Shown here one piece after another: positions 1-9,618 of a stretch of DNA of 37,502 bases. Position 1 is the stretch's first letter; every line of letters starts with the position of its first letter. The position numbers and the translations under genes are program-made. The stretch comes from Planctomycetota bacterium (GTDB lineage: Bacteria > Planctomycetota > Phycisphaerae > WQYP01), in NCBI GenBank assembly GCA_021810145.1, contig JAJZJL010000036.1, positions 1 through 37,502 of the forward strand. The letters are read 5' to 3'. Under the pieces are notes generated by a model. That model worked only from the letters and a program-made list of their open reading frames with translations, made no database searches and was not told the DNA's origin.

Positions 1-4
1 AACG

Positions 5-105
5 ACGATTCTCGGCACATGGGACAGGTGCTGAAAATACTGATCAATACTGAATATACTGATAATACTGTCTCGCTGGAGTTCGCGGATCAGAATCCAG
101 AACCT
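5..105. repeat. 101-bp direct repeat, copy 1
   Basis: This copy matches 261-361 at 100 of 101 positions; the single difference is G at 30 against A at 286. The period is 256 bp. The inner part (about 36-70) is itself a degenerate array of ATACTG units about 9-10 nt apart. Copy 1 is followed by a degenerate heptamer array at 136-163. The matching part begins within the first few bases of the window, so the full unit may extend to the left. Confidence 0.95.
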
Positions 106-260
106 GTTCAACGCACAGCGCTTCACAACCCTCCTAACTCCGAACTCCTCACTCCTCACTGCTCAGCCAGCCTCATTGTGTCTGTTTGGTACGATGGGGT
201 GCACCACGGATATCGCGGATACGGGGGGGGCGTCAACGAGTCCCGGCGCGCCGTGAAGCA

Positions 261-361
261 ACGATTCTCGGCACATGGGACAGGTACTGAAAATACTGAT
301 CAATACTGAATATACTGATAATACTGTCTCGCTGGAGTTCGCGGATCAGAATCCAGAACCT
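261..361. repeat. 101-bp direct repeat, copy 2
   Basis: Second copy of the 5-105 repeat, with one mismatch. It runs directly into three aacctgg heptamers (357-377). The similarity then resumes around the shared string cagcgcttca and another heptamer array. The arrangement suggests a duplicated compound intergenic element of about 256 bp rather than two unrelated repeats. Confidence 0.95.
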
Positions 362-454
362 GGAACCTGGAACCTGGAAGAAATTGAAAGCGCAGCGCTT
401 CAACACCATTCCAACTCCTAACTCCCAACTCCTAACTCCTAACTCCTAACTCCT
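357..454. repeat. Heptamer tandem arrays (aacctgg x3 and aactcct x6)
   Basis: Positions 357-377 hold three exact aacctgg units. Positions 413-454 hold six aactcct units, one of them aactccc. A decayed relative of the second array lies at 136-163 (aactccg, aactcct, cactcct, cactgct). Both arrays have a 7-nt period. They lie in non-coding sequence upstream of the pyrophosphatase gene. Confidence 0.9.
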
Positions 455-738
455 CCCCCCTCTCGTGCCGCTACAGTGAAAACTCAACAGTAAGTCCGGG
501 GTGCCACGAGCAATGATCGGTGCCCCGCGGCACACCCGGGAAGTAACGGGCAAACTGTTTTGTGGGTGCGGCGGGTATATTCGATGGCGGGTTGGATTGG
601 CTTCCTGGCAGGATGATGTGGACCGCCCCGGCGCGCACGGGGTAAACTCCCTAAGCGGTTAGCGCGGATACGCTGCGCACGAATGCGGGTGTTTGAACCG
701 TTCCCGATGCATCAGTGCATACGCAATGATTCTCAAGG

Positions 739-767
739 TTGACATTCCAGTGATCATGGGCGATTGT
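739..767 (+). promoter_or_regulatory. Possible promoter for hppA
   Basis: A perfect TTGACA lies at 739-744. It is followed after 17 nt by GATTGT (762-767), which matches a sigma-70 -10 box at only three positions. If used, transcription would begin near 775, which fits translation from 810/813 rather than from 693. Confidence 0.3.
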
Positions 768-809
768 AGTTGCTTAGCATTTTTCAGTTTCTTTTCAGGG
801 CGGTGGAAG

Positions 810-3377
810 ATGATGCGGCTTGTCGGCACTTTTCGGCGCTATCGGCGGTTTGTGTTTTTTGCATCCGTGCTTGCGGGCCTTTGGCTTGTGGCCAACGCCG
901 CAAGCGGGCAGGCGAACCATGCTCATCGGCACTCTGTCCCGCGGTTGGGCATGTCCGGCGTATTCAAACCCTTTGGTTTTTTATCATCATCGCATTTTTC
1001 CAGTTACGAGCGAATAGCGCTGTTTGCCGTTGCGGGAATTGCCATTCTGGCCTTGTTGTACGCGGCTTATCTGATGCGATTTGTGTTCCGTGCTGATCGT
1101 GGCACCGTACGCATGCAGGCTGTTGCGCAGGCGATCCGTGAAGGTTCCAGGGCCTATTTGAGCCGCCAGCGCAAAGCGCTGTTGCCGATTATCGGGATCA
1201 TCGCCGTGCTGCTGTTGATAACCGCAAACTGGCATTCGCAGCTCGGTGCGAGTCTGCCGATTGGCCGGGCATTGGCATTTGTGTGCGGCGCGTTATTTTC
1301 ACTGACGGTGGGAACCGTCGGAATGTTGCTTGCAACGCGGGGAAACCTGAGCGTTGCCGCAGCGGCCGCCAATGAAGGTTTCGGCAAAGCGCTGCGACTG
1401 GGTTATCGCACCGGCACGGTCACGGGCATTCTCATCGACGGACTGGGGCTACTGGGTGCCACGTTTATTTTCATGTATTACGGTGACAGCGCACCGGATG
1501 TGCTGCTGGGGTTTGCGTTCGGCGGCACGCTGATAGCTCTGTTTATGCGGGTTGGCGGCGGTATTTATACCAAGGCCGCCGATGTGGGAGCGGATCTGGT
1601 GGGAAAAATCGAGCAGGACATTCCTGAAGATGATCCGCGCAATGCCGCGACGATTGCGGATAACGTCGGAGATAACGTCGGCGATTGTGCGGGAATGGCA
1701 GCGGATATTTTTGAAAGTTATGAAGTTACGCTCGTGGCGGCGATGATTCTGGGATGGGCGAGTTTTGGGCATAAGGGCGTGCTGTTTCCCCTTTTGGCCC
1801 AGGCCATCGGTGTGGTATCGGATATTATTTCCACCTCCAGCGTGCGAGCTCCGGCCAGCGGCGGCGTTAAGGAGGCTATGCAGTCATTGAACTTCGGATT
1901 ACGCCTTGGCGCGGTTTTATGCACCATCGGGTTTTGTCTTCTGGGCTTTTTTTATCTGCGCTTCGACGGTACGACATTTTCGGCCAATCATGCGTTGAGT
2001 GTTATTGAAGCGCACACACCGGGATGGGCCTCCATGGGCGTGACGGGGCTGGATATGCGGCCGGCGGTGGCCGCCATTGTCGGCTTGATTCTGGCGGTGC
2101 TGCTTAATTTAAGCACGGAATTTTTCACCGGCACCGAGCACGGACCGGTGCGCGGTCTGGTCAAGGCGTGTGCCACCGGTCACGCCACGAACATTATTCA
2201 AGGCCTCGCCACCGGGCTGGAAAGCAGCGTTATGGCCATTGTGATTATCGCGGGGAGCATTCTTACAAGTGTGCTGATTTTTTCCCATACCAATCCGATT
2301 TTTGTCGCCTATGGCGTGGCCATGTGCGGTATTGGAATGTTGAGCCTGACCGGTAATACCATCAGCATGGATGTGTTTGGACCGGTTGCGGACAACGCCA
2401 ACGGCGTCGGAGAAATGGGTTATGATCGCCAGGAGATGGGGGAGAGCAAGTATCAGGCGGCCCGCGAAGTGTTGTCCGACCTGGATTCAACGGGGAACAC
2501 CACCAAAGCCATTACCAAAGGCATCGCCATTGGCAGTGCCGTGATCGCGTCGGTGAGTCTGTTTGCATCCTTTATTACCATTATCGGTTCGGGCGGTCGC
2601 TCGGATCATGCCCACCTGAGTCAGGCGGTATATCGCGGCGTGTCGAATATTTTGAATTTGTCGGATCCGCTTTTGTTTATCGGGTTGCTTATTGGCGGGG
2701 CGGTCCCATTTTTATTCAGTGCCATGACCATTCGTGCGGTGGGGAGGGCGGCATTTCTGATCGTGCAAACCTGCCGCGAACAATTCCGAGATAAAGAAAT
2801 CTGGGCCGGCACCAAAAAGCCGGACTATGCCAAGGTGGTTAATATCTGCACACTCGAAGCGCAGAGAGAATTAATCGGGCCGGGCATTTTGGCGGTATTA
2901 ACACCGGTTCTGGTCGGATTTTCACTGGGAGTCATGGCCTTAGCGGGGTTTTTGGCCGGTGCCATATTGTCCGGTCAACTTCTGGCGGTTTTTATGGCCA
3001 ATGCCGGCGGGGCCTGGGACAACGCCAAGAAAGTGGTCGAATGTGAACCGCGCGATCTGGAAAAGCAGACCGGTAAGGGATCCGAACGGCATAAGGCCAG
3101 TGTTACCGGGGATACCGTTGGGGATCCACTGAAAGACACCGCGGGGCCGGCCATTAATCCGTTAATTAAAGTGATGAATATGGTCTCGCTTTTGGTTGTC
3201 CCGCTGATATTGCCGTTTGATCGCGGTCTGGTAAACCAGATTACCTCCACGGTTCCCGGCTTTGCGGGCGTGGAAATGTCGTATCAGACATGGATTCCCT
3301 GGATGGTCAGTGCGGTATGCGTTCTGGTTCTGGGTTGGGCGATCTACCGTTCCCGTCAGGAAACCCCCGATCAGTGA
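810..3377 (+). CDS. hppA: K+-insensitive proton-pumping membrane pyrophosphatase
   Basis: Hydrolyses pyrophosphate and pumps H+ across a membrane. The protein is 855 residues from 810 (854 from 813; both ATGs lie just after a weak purine-rich stretch) and has many membrane segments. The catalytic motifs are intact: DVGADLVGK near residue 257, followed by IPEDDPRN and DNVGDNVGD; ADNANGVGEM in the middle; and GGAWDNAKK, KGSERHKA and TGDTVGDPLKDTAGPAINPL near the C-terminus. The ion-type signature is GNTTKAIT, with Lys near residue 566 and Thr three residues later. This is the K+-independent, H+-pumping pattern; K+-dependent enzymes have Ala at the Lys position. The N-terminus is longer than usual and looks like a cleavable signal peptide (RRYRRF, hydrophobic stretch, then AASGQA) before the first regular membrane helix. 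A start at 693 is possible but less likely. Confidence 0.95.
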   Translation: MMRLVGTFRRYRRFVFFASVLAGLWLVANAASGQANHAHRHSVPRLGMSGVFKPFGFLSSSHFSSYERIALFAVAGIAILALLYAAYLMRFVFRADRGTVRMQAVAQAIREGSRAYLSRQRKALLPIIGIIAVLLLITANWHSQLGASLPIGRALAFVCGALFSLTVGTVGMLLATRGNLSVAAAAANEGFGKALRLGYRTGTVTGILIDGLGLLGATFIFMYYGDSAPDVLLGFAFGGTLIALFMRVGGGIYTKAADVGADLVGKIEQDIPEDDPRNAATIADNVGDNVGDCAGMAADIFESYEVTLVAAMILGWASFGHKGVLFPLLAQAIGVVSDIISTSSVRAPASGGVKEAMQSLNFGLRLGAVLCTIGFCLLGFFYLRFDGTTFSANHALSVIEAHTPGWASMGVTGLDMRPAVAAIVGLILAVLLNLSTEFFTGTEHGPVRGLVKACATGHATNIIQGLATGLESSVMAIVIIAGSILTSVLIFSHTNPIFVAYGVAMCGIGMLSLTGNTISMDVFGPVADNANGVGEMGYDRQEMGESKYQAAREVLSDLDSTGNTTKAITKGIAIGSAVIASVSLFASFITIIGSGGRSDHAHLSQAVYRGVSNILNLSDPLLFIGLLIGGAVPFLFSAMTIRAVGRAAFLIVQTCREQFRDKEIWAGTKKPDYAKVVNICTLEAQRELIGPGILAVLTPVLVGFSLGVMALAGFLAGAILSGQLLAVFMANAGGAWDNAKKVVECEPRDLEKQTGKGSERHKASVTGDTVGDPLKDTAGPAINPLIKVMNMVSLLVVPLILPFDRGLVNQITSTVPGFAGVEMSYQTWIPWMVSAVCVLVLGWAIYRSRQETPDQ

Positions 3378-3401
3378 AAGCTGCGTATTTTCGTTTATAC
3401 T
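3374..3401 (+). promoter_or_regulatory. Possible promoter for the barrel-protein gene
   Basis: GTGAAA (3374-3379), a 16-nt spacer and TATACT (3396-3401) match sigma-70 boxes at 4/6 and 5/6. The -35 overlaps the hppA stop codon. The predicted leader is about 65 nt. Confidence 0.3.
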
Positions 3402-3473
3402 CCGCTTTTTGACTGTCGCCCCAGTTAGCTTTGTTTTATGGCCATGCGGCGGCAGGCATTGCTGGAGATCACA

Positions 3474-4460
3474 ATGAACCGTACCGCGGACGCCCGCAAA
3501 CAACGCTTGTTTACGTTTTTATCCCTGCTTGCGCCGGTTGCGTTTGTGGGGATTTGTCATGCCGCCTCAACGCAGTTTTTGGCGCAGGACGCCTGGATTC
3601 CGGGTGATAATTTCGAGTCTTCCAGTGCGGGATTTATTGAAAATAAATCATGGGTGAGAAACGATTCCACTGCGGCACAGATCAGTATGCTTGATTTTTC
3701 CGGCCGTTTGCGGCTTGCGGACACGGGGCGGTACAGCCCGACGGTGGCGTATGATTCAACGTATATTGGTTTGGGCACCAGCAGCGCGTTGCTGCCCCGA
3801 CAGTTGAATAAAGAAGCGATGTCACTGGGAATTCCCATCGGCCAGTTTGGCGCCTGGGGACTGGGCATCGCCATTGGTGCGGGTTATGCCGGAAACAGCC
3901 CGTTTAATGATCCGAGTGCTGTATATGGCATGGCGCGCATTACGGTACAGCACAAGTTATGGAAGAAAACGGAACTGGATTTGGCTTTGGACTACAACGG
4001 TAATCGGCAATTTATGCCGGATGTCCCGTTGCCATCGGTGGAAGTGCAGCATAAGCAGAAGTCTCTGAGTTGGACCGTTGGCTTTCCTTACGAGGCCATT
4101 CGCTGGAACGTGCTGCCGCGCTGGTGGCTGGATGTCAATTATGTTCCCACTGATTCCGGCTCGGCTTCTGTGGATTACTCCGTATTGAAATGGCTGGTGG
4201 CATATACCGAATTTGACAGTGATTCATGGGTGTTTCATGTGAGTTCTTATCAATCGGATCAACGGTTATTCTTTACCCAATGCCGGGTACAGACAGGGGT
4301 TAAACTCTTCTCCCTGCATCGTGATTTCAGTGTCAATATTGGAGGCGGTTACGCATTTAATCAGGCCTTCAGTCAGGGATTTGACGCCCGCAAAGAATTT
4401 CCCGTGGCCCAAATTGCCAATGCGGCGTATGTCATGCTAAGCCTGAATGCAACATTCTGA
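3474..4460 (+). CDS. Exported outer-membrane beta-barrel-like protein
   Basis: The start at 3474 is set by GGAG six nt upstream; the frame is open further back to 3438. The 328-residue protein begins with a basic stretch, a hydrophobic segment and a plausible signal-peptidase site after CHAA. The body is rich in alternating hydrophobic/polar strands and aromatic residues (for example WGLGIAIGAGYAG, LDLALDYNG, FSVNIGGGYAFN). It ends in LSLNATF, and a C-terminal Phe is the usual signal for barrel insertion by BamA. From memory it resembles the planctomycete barrel family labelled DUF6268. No ligand or function can be read from the sequence. It follows hppA by 97 bp and is convergent with the gene at 4543. 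Confidence 0.8.
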   Translation: MNRTADARKQRLFTFLSLLAPVAFVGICHAASTQFLAQDAWIPGDNFESSSAGFIENKSWVRNDSTAAQISMLDFSGRLRLADTGRYSPTVAYDSTYIGLGTSSALLPRQLNKEAMSLGIPIGQFGAWGLGIAIGAGYAGNSPFNDPSAVYGMARITVQHKLWKKTELDLALDYNGNRQFMPDVPLPSVEVQHKQKSLSWTVGFPYEAIRWNVLPRWWLDVNYVPTDSGSASVDYSVLKWLVAYTEFDSDSWVFHVSSYQSDQRLFFTQCRVQTGVKLFSLHRDFSVNIGGGYAFNQAFSQGFDARKEFPVAQIANAAYVMLSLNATF

Positions 4461-4542
4461 TCAATCCATCGCTTCGCGCCGGCCGCTGGATGCGGAGCCA
4501 AGCCGCCTTTTGGGACCGGATCCATACGCCAAATGGGGCGTG

Positions 4543-5139
4543 TTAAATTTCCTCGGCCAATATCCCGGATAACTGCTGCGACACTTCCCCGATTTGTTCC
4601 GATGTAAGATGCGGATTCAGCACAACGACCGCGGCTCCGCCACGCTGGGTCATGTTCCACAATTCTGGAAGCGGAGTAAGGTGAGCGAATTTGGACCGCA
4701 TTTCTTCGGGCATCGCCGAAGTGCCTTCATATTTGAGCAGACGCTTGCGCATCAGCAATAAGGCCAGAACAAAACGGAATTGCAGATCCAGTATCTCTTC
4801 ACGGTTCGCGAGGCGATTAAACAAGTCCAGCAGAACCGAGTCATCCACAAATGTTCGGGCTTTTTTGTGAGCTTCCGGCACCACGGTTTTCCAGAACGAA
4901 AACATTTCAACCGGGGATGCCGGACGTTTGCCGGTGCTCCAGCATTCAAGGCAGAAATTCATGCGGTGCCAGGGGCTGCCGGGCGTTTTTGATTCGTTTT
5001 GCTCCGGCGGTAACGACCGGGCTTCCACCAGTGCCGCCCAGCAGGCCGCGCCCGGCGGAAGTTCCGCGGCACACCCCGCACACTGCCCGCCAACCTTACC
5101 GACATCCCAACTCTGATTTTGCATTAGTACCGTTGCCAT
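4543..5139 (-). CDS. Zinc-ribbon protein of unknown function
   Basis: 198 residues. The N-terminal third carries CAGC, another Cys about ten residues on, and CLEC with basic residues after it, a likely zinc ribbon. The middle contains FSFWKTVVPE and FVDDSVLLDLFNRL. A helical stretch with FRFVLALLLMRKRLLKYEG follows. I recall this arrangement from an uncharacterised family conserved in planctomycetes; no function is known to me. It is the last gene of the rny-recG-this run, 115 bp after recG. A second in-frame ATG lies five codons downstream, and neither start has a clear ribosome site. Confidence 0.8.
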   Translation of the reverse strand: MATVLMQNQSWDVGKVGGQCAGCAAELPPGAACWAALVEARSLPPEQNESKTPGSPWHRMNFCLECWSTGKRPASPVEMFSFWKTVVPEAHKKARTFVDDSVLLDLFNRLANREEILDLQFRFVLALLLMRKRLLKYEGTSAMPEEMRSKFAHLTPLPELWNMTQRGGAAVVVLNPHLTSEQIGEVSQQLSGILAEEI

Positions 5140-5254
5140 GGCCGTATATTAAGGCTTTTGGTTCCGAAGGAAAAGTCCTTGAGTCGCGTTCCGGTTCGCT
5201 TCGCTTGTCAGATGAATAACCTGAACGGCACGGCGGGGGCCATCGCTGGCGGTT

Positions 5255-7348
5255 TCAGCCAACATCCGCCAGCGGCAGCGATGCCTGGAATCGTGCGGCC
5301 AATTCTCTGCGGAGTTCCGCGTGCTGCGGTGCCAGGATATGTGGATCGGCCTGAATGATCGCCAGTGCCTGTTGGCGTGCGGCGGGAAGTAAAAATGGAT
5401 CCAGCAGCAGGTCTGGAAACAGAAGATCCGGGCGCCCGCTTTGACGCTCGCCGACTATTTCCCCCATGCCGCGGATTTTCAAATCCTCCTGCGCAATATC
5501 AAAGCCGCTGGAATACTTTATCATGGCCGCCAGACGCGGAGGTGGGTCAGGTGTCTGATTATCAAACAATAAGATGCACGCCGATTGATGAATGCCGCGG
5601 CCTACGCGTCCCCGCAGTTGATGCAGTTGGGCCAGGCCAAATCGTTCCGCATGTTCAATAATCATAATGGTGGCGTTTGGAACGTCCACGCCGACTTCAA
5701 TAATCGTTGTGGCAACCAGCACATCGATTCTGCCGGCACGGAATTGCTCCATGATCTCCCGCCGCTCCAGAACTTCCATTCGTCCGTGCAAAAGCCCGAT
5801 ACGATGGCTTTTCATCACGCCATCCCTGAGGTCATTGAATACGCGCGTTGCGCTGAGCAGCTCGGCGGCATTTTCATCAATTGCGGGAACCACCACGTAC
5901 CCCTGCCGGCCGGACTGAACCTGTTTGAGCAGGTAGGCATAAACTTCCGCGCGGCGTGCGGAAGTCACAGCGCGCGTGGCAATGGGTTGCCGCCCCGGTG
6001 GAAGTTCGTCGATTGTTGAAACATCCAGATCCCCAAACACTGCCATGGCCAGCGTGCGGGGGATCGGAGTGGCGGTCATGACCAGCGTGTGCACACCGGT
6101 GTAGCGGCCACGCATCACGGCCCGTTGCTGCACGCCAAATTTGTGTTGCTCATCAACCACGAGCATGGCGAGATTTTTAAATTGTACGGTGTCACTTAAT
6201 ATGGCGTGCGTGCCGATGACCAGACTTATTGAGCCGTCCTGTATGCCCGCCAGCGCCTTTTTTCGGCTGGCTCCGGCAACAGCGGCGGTGAACAGGGTTG
6301 TTTTGACACGGCTGTTGCCTAAAAATCTCTCCAGCGAAAGCAGGTGTTGTTGTGCCAGTACTTCCGTGGGGGCCAGCAGCGCAGCTTGTGCGCCGGCGGC
6401 GACGGCTGAAAGCATGGCATACAGCGCGACCACTGTTTTTCCGCTGCCGACATCACCCTGCACCAGACGGTTCATGGGATGCCGGGCCGCCAGATCATGA
6501 CGCAGTTGCACAATGACCCGTTCCTGCGCGGCGGTCAGGGAGAAAGGCAGTAATGCCCGGATGCGTTTGTCCACCATGTCATCGGTGCGCAGGGGATGGG
6601 CGTTTTGCAGTTGTTGCTGGTGGTGCCGCTTCATGCCGACGGCCAACTGGTGCAGCAGAAATTCATGAAATGCCAGAGTATGTCTGGCGCGCTGGACATA
6701 TTTCCACGCACCGGGGCGGTGAATAAGCTCATATGCCTGACGACGGGAAATCAAGCGGCAGGCGGAGAGATTCTCCGGTGCGATCCACTCGCGAATCTGG
6801 GGCAGCAAAAGCGGAATATTTTTTTCCATTATCAACGCGATGACCCGGCTGGATAAATCAGCGGAAGCGGGGTAGATGGGCTTCAAATCCGGTGTTTCGC
6901 CTTTCGAGCCGGGAGCGGCAAGAAAGTCGATACGGGGCTGAAGCATTTGCGCCCGGGCGTTGAAGAATTTGACTTTGCCCGTGGCCCGGACGCGTACGCC
7001 GGGCACGAGCTTTTCCGCCATGAACATTTGATTGAACCATGTCAGCACGCAGCGACCGGAGGGGTCCTCAAGCAGTGCTTCAAACCGGGCGGGACGGCGG
7101 CGAATGGCGCGGGTTTGGATGATTTCGCCTTCAATGGACGCAAGTTGATCACTTTGCAGTTGTTGTACGGGAACCTGTCCCTGAGACTGGGCATAATCGC
7201 GCGGAAAAAAATGGAGCAGATCGCCGCAGGTTTCCACGCCCATCGCGCGAAACGCCTCCGCACGTTTCGGTCCGACGCCCAGAGCGAATTGCACCGGTGA
7301 ATCCAGGGGCAGCAATGGCTCGGCAACTTCTGATGATTCTCCGGCCAT
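5255..7348 (-). CDS. recG: ATP-dependent DNA helicase RecG
   Basis: RecG remodels stalled replication forks and branched recombination intermediates. The 697-residue length is normal. The order is an N-terminal wedge/OB-fold region (GVGPKRAEAFRAMGV, then FFPRDY), Walker A GDVGSGKT near residues 298-305, TEVLAQQH, the Walker B/DEAH-type box DEQHKFGVQQR, TATPIPRTLAM (motif III), and the C-terminal helicase motifs ATTIIEVGVDVPNA and QLRGRVGRG. All motifs needed for activity are present. It starts 12 bp after the rny stop codon, so the two are probably co-transcribed. The ATG has only a weak GGA about 10 nt upstream, which suggests translational coupling to rny. Confidence 0.97.
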   Translation of the reverse strand: MAGESSEVAEPLLPLDSPVQFALGVGPKRAEAFRAMGVETCGDLLHFFPRDYAQSQGQVPVQQLQSDQLASIEGEIIQTRAIRRRPARFEALLEDPSGRCVLTWFNQMFMAEKLVPGVRVRATGKVKFFNARAQMLQPRIDFLAAPGSKGETPDLKPIYPASADLSSRVIALIMEKNIPLLLPQIREWIAPENLSACRLISRRQAYELIHRPGAWKYVQRARHTLAFHEFLLHQLAVGMKRHHQQQLQNAHPLRTDDMVDKRIRALLPFSLTAAQERVIVQLRHDLAARHPMNRLVQGDVGSGKTVVALYAMLSAVAAGAQAALLAPTEVLAQQHLLSLERFLGNSRVKTTLFTAAVAGASRKKALAGIQDGSISLVIGTHAILSDTVQFKNLAMLVVDEQHKFGVQQRAVMRGRYTGVHTLVMTATPIPRTLAMAVFGDLDVSTIDELPPGRQPIATRAVTSARRAEVYAYLLKQVQSGRQGYVVVPAIDENAAELLSATRVFNDLRDGVMKSHRIGLLHGRMEVLERREIMEQFRAGRIDVLVATTIIEVGVDVPNATIMIIEHAERFGLAQLHQLRGRVGRGIHQSACILLFDNQTPDPPPRLAAMIKYSSGFDIAQEDLKIRGMGEIVGERQSGRPDLLFPDLLLDPFLLPAARQQALAIIQADPHILAPQHAELRRELAARFQASLPLADVG

Positions 7349-7360
7349 AGGGGCATTCCA

Positions 7361-8974
7361 TTATCGGGCCAGTTCAACGGCCCGGATTTCGCGCAATACG
7401 GTAACGCGGATTTCGCCGGGGAATGTCAGCTCCGATTGCACGCGGTTGGCGATTTCCCGGGCGATCAGACGGGCGCTGGCATCATCGCATTTCTCCGGAT
7501 CAACAATTACCCGTACTTCACGGCCCGCCTGAATGGCAAACGCCTGTCGTACCTGCGGAAAGCTTGTCGCGATACCTTCAAGTTCCTGCAGGCGTTTAAT
7601 ATACCTTTCCAGAGATTCCCGGCGAGCGCCGGGACGGGCGCCGCTGATGGCATCGGCGGCCATAATCAGCGGTGTGTACGGGGTCGTCGATGGAATATCA
7701 TTGTGATGCCCGCCGATGGCATTGAGCACAGCTTCCGATTCATTGAATTTGCGGCAGAATTCCATGCCCAGTGCCGGGTGCCCGCCTTCCTGATCATGAT
7801 CCATCGCCTTGCCGATGTCGTGCAGCAATCCGGCGCGGCGGGCCAAGGTGCCATCAAGGCGAAGTTCATCCGCGAGCATCTGGGCGATATAGGCCACCTC
7901 CATGGAATGGCGCAGAACATTCTGGCCATAGCTGGTGCGATAATGCAGACGGCCGAGCATTTCAACAATCCGCGGATGGAGATTGGGAATATTGGCTTCG
8001 ATGACGGCTTTTTTCCCGACCGTGCGGATATTGTTTTCTATTTCCTTCTGTGTGGCCAGGAAAATTTCCTCGATGCGGGCCGGATGAATCCGGCCGTCGG
8101 CAATTAGTTTCTCCAGGGTCTGCTTGGCCACTTCGCGGCGAATGGGATCAAAGCAATTTACAGTAATGACGCCCGGTGTGTCGTCGATAATGACATCAAC
8201 GCCGGTGGCTTGCTCAAAGGCCCGGATATTGCGGCCTTCCCGCCCGATGATGCGGCCTTTCATATCATCACTGGGAATAATAACCGACTTGGTGGTGCCT
8301 TCACTGGTGACTTCCGCGGCGTAACGCTGCATGGCCTGCAGCATAATATTGGTGCTTTTCTGTTTGGCTTCGTCTTTGGCCTGTTCCTCAAGCTTTTCCA
8401 CCATGACCGCCATGTCGTGGCGCACTTCACCTTCCACGCGTTTCAGCAGCAGTTGTTTGGCATCTTCAAACGATAAATTGGTAACCTGCAGCAGAATTTC
8501 TTTTTGCCGTGTCAGTGATTCATCGAGTTGCTTTTCCTTGCTCAGCAGCGTCTTATTTCGTTCATTGATTGATTTCTCGATTGATTCCAGATTTTTTTCC
8601 TTGGTGGCCAAGGTATCAAGTTTCTGGTCGAGGGTGTCTTCACGGCGCAGAAGCCGCTGTTCGATATTGCGCATTTCTTCACGCATCGTATCGATTTCCC
8701 GCTCAGCCTGCTCGCGGAGCTTTAATGCTGCATCTTTGGCAGATATCTGCGCTTCACGCAAAATATCATCGGATCGGGATTTGGCATCGGCTATGAGTCT
8801 GTCCGCGTCCAGTTTGCTGCGGGACATCGCGGCGTTTCCCATGGCTTTCAGTATGATCAGCAAGCCAAGAACACCCACCACCAGACCGGCGATGGCGGCG
8901 AGCAGAATAACCAAAGTGGGGTCAAAACCCCCCGTGGCAGCCAGGGGAAGTTCCGGAATTAAAAACTGGGGCAT
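7361..8974 (-). CDS. rny: Ribonuclease Y
   Basis: RNase Y is a membrane-anchored endoribonuclease that initiates mRNA decay. The start at 8974 has GAGG six nt upstream; the frame is open to 9013, but the added 13 residues are not needed. The 537-residue protein has one membrane segment (about 19-43), then a long charged coiled coil. Next comes a KH domain with GRIIGREGRNIRAFE (near 240) and an HD metal-dependent phosphodiesterase domain with RHSMEVAYIAQ and LLHDIGKAMDHD (near 385). The C-terminus is the family's conserved region (GREVRVIVDP, FPGEIRVTVLRE). It is the first gene of a minus-strand run with recG and the zinc-ribbon gene. Confidence 0.97.
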   Translation of the reverse strand: MPQFLIPELPLAATGGFDPTLVILLAAIAGLVVGVLGLLIILKAMGNAAMSRSKLDADRLIADAKSRSDDILREAQISAKDAALKLREQAEREIDTMREEMRNIEQRLLRREDTLDQKLDTLATKEKNLESIEKSINERNKTLLSKEKQLDESLTRQKEILLQVTNLSFEDAKQLLLKRVEGEVRHDMAVMVEKLEEQAKDEAKQKSTNIMLQAMQRYAAEVTSEGTTKSVIIPSDDMKGRIIGREGRNIRAFEQATGVDVIIDDTPGVITVNCFDPIRREVAKQTLEKLIADGRIHPARIEEIFLATQKEIENNIRTVGKKAVIEANIPNLHPRIVEMLGRLHYRTSYGQNVLRHSMEVAYIAQMLADELRLDGTLARRAGLLHDIGKAMDHDQEGGHPALGMEFCRKFNESEAVLNAIGGHHNDIPSTTPYTPLIMAADAISGARPGARRESLERYIKRLQELEGIATSFPQVRQAFAIQAGREVRVIVDPEKCDDASARLIAREIANRVQSELTFPGEIRVTVLREIRAVELAR

Positions 8975-9445
8975 GGTCAACCTCACTAAATCTGCGGCCT
9001 GCCGAAGGGCCACGCGGAATGACTTGTCATTTCGCCATAGCTCTCCGTAGCCGTGGATACATCACAACTCGGTTCCGCACCATACGGATCGATGGTTGAC
9101 ACGCACTTGCCTCAATCCTTTTTGCCGCGGTACAACGCGGATAGGGGATTCAGTTGCATATCTATAAATGTGATGATTGATGCCGGAGAATGTATGGTTC
9201 AGTTGGTTCCCGTCCAAGCGGGGGCCGAAAGATGGCACAACATCGGAAACCCACGCTCCGCGCGCAATATCAGCGCGGCCGCACCCGGACTGGCGAGCCA
9301 ATCTCTTGCGGACTGAACCTTATGGACAGATCACCGTTGGCCGCGAAAGCAGCAGGTTTCGGTGACTCAGTCGCGGTTATTAATCCGCAAGATCGAGAGA
9401 TAAGTCCTGAACAAAACACCCAATTCACCATTCATCAATCTATAT

Positions 9446-9465
9446 CGATCCGACATTACGGATCG
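9446..9465. repeat. Perfect 7-bp inverted repeat
   Basis: CGATCCG and CGGATCG are separated by six bases (acatta). There is no T-tract on either side, so this is more like an operator than a terminator. Confidence 0.6.
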
Positions 9466-9618
9466 TGCCTGGCTCGAAATTAAAACTCCAAACCGGCATA
9501 AAAACCAGCCTGCAATGTCGATCTGGGGATTCTATTATTTCCCAAGTCGAAAGGCTTCTACGAAACCTTGCAAGCCGTGTCAACCCAACGAGTTGCGCTG
9601 CCTTTCCCGGGCGTGATT

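Larger units (their letters stand above)
106..809. other. Gene-free upstream region
   Basis: Apart from the repeats, I see no gene here. The reading frame open from 19 to 309 runs through the direct repeat and has no family resemblance. The frame of the pyrophosphatase is open back to 693, but its first 39 codons do not look like protein of that family. A consensus -35 hexamer sits inside them, so I treat them as leader. Confidence 0.6.

Noticed and set aside
19-309. Open frame of 96 codons across the direct repeat
   Set aside because: It runs through duplicated non-coding sequence, has no ribosome site and no protein resemblance.
1-454. CRISPR array
   Set aside because: Only two 101-bp copies, unequal spacers and no cas genes; the short arrays have no spacers.
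7436-8107. 223-codon plus-strand frame inside rny
   Set aside because: Antisense shadow of the KH/HD part of RNase Y, which is clearly the real gene.
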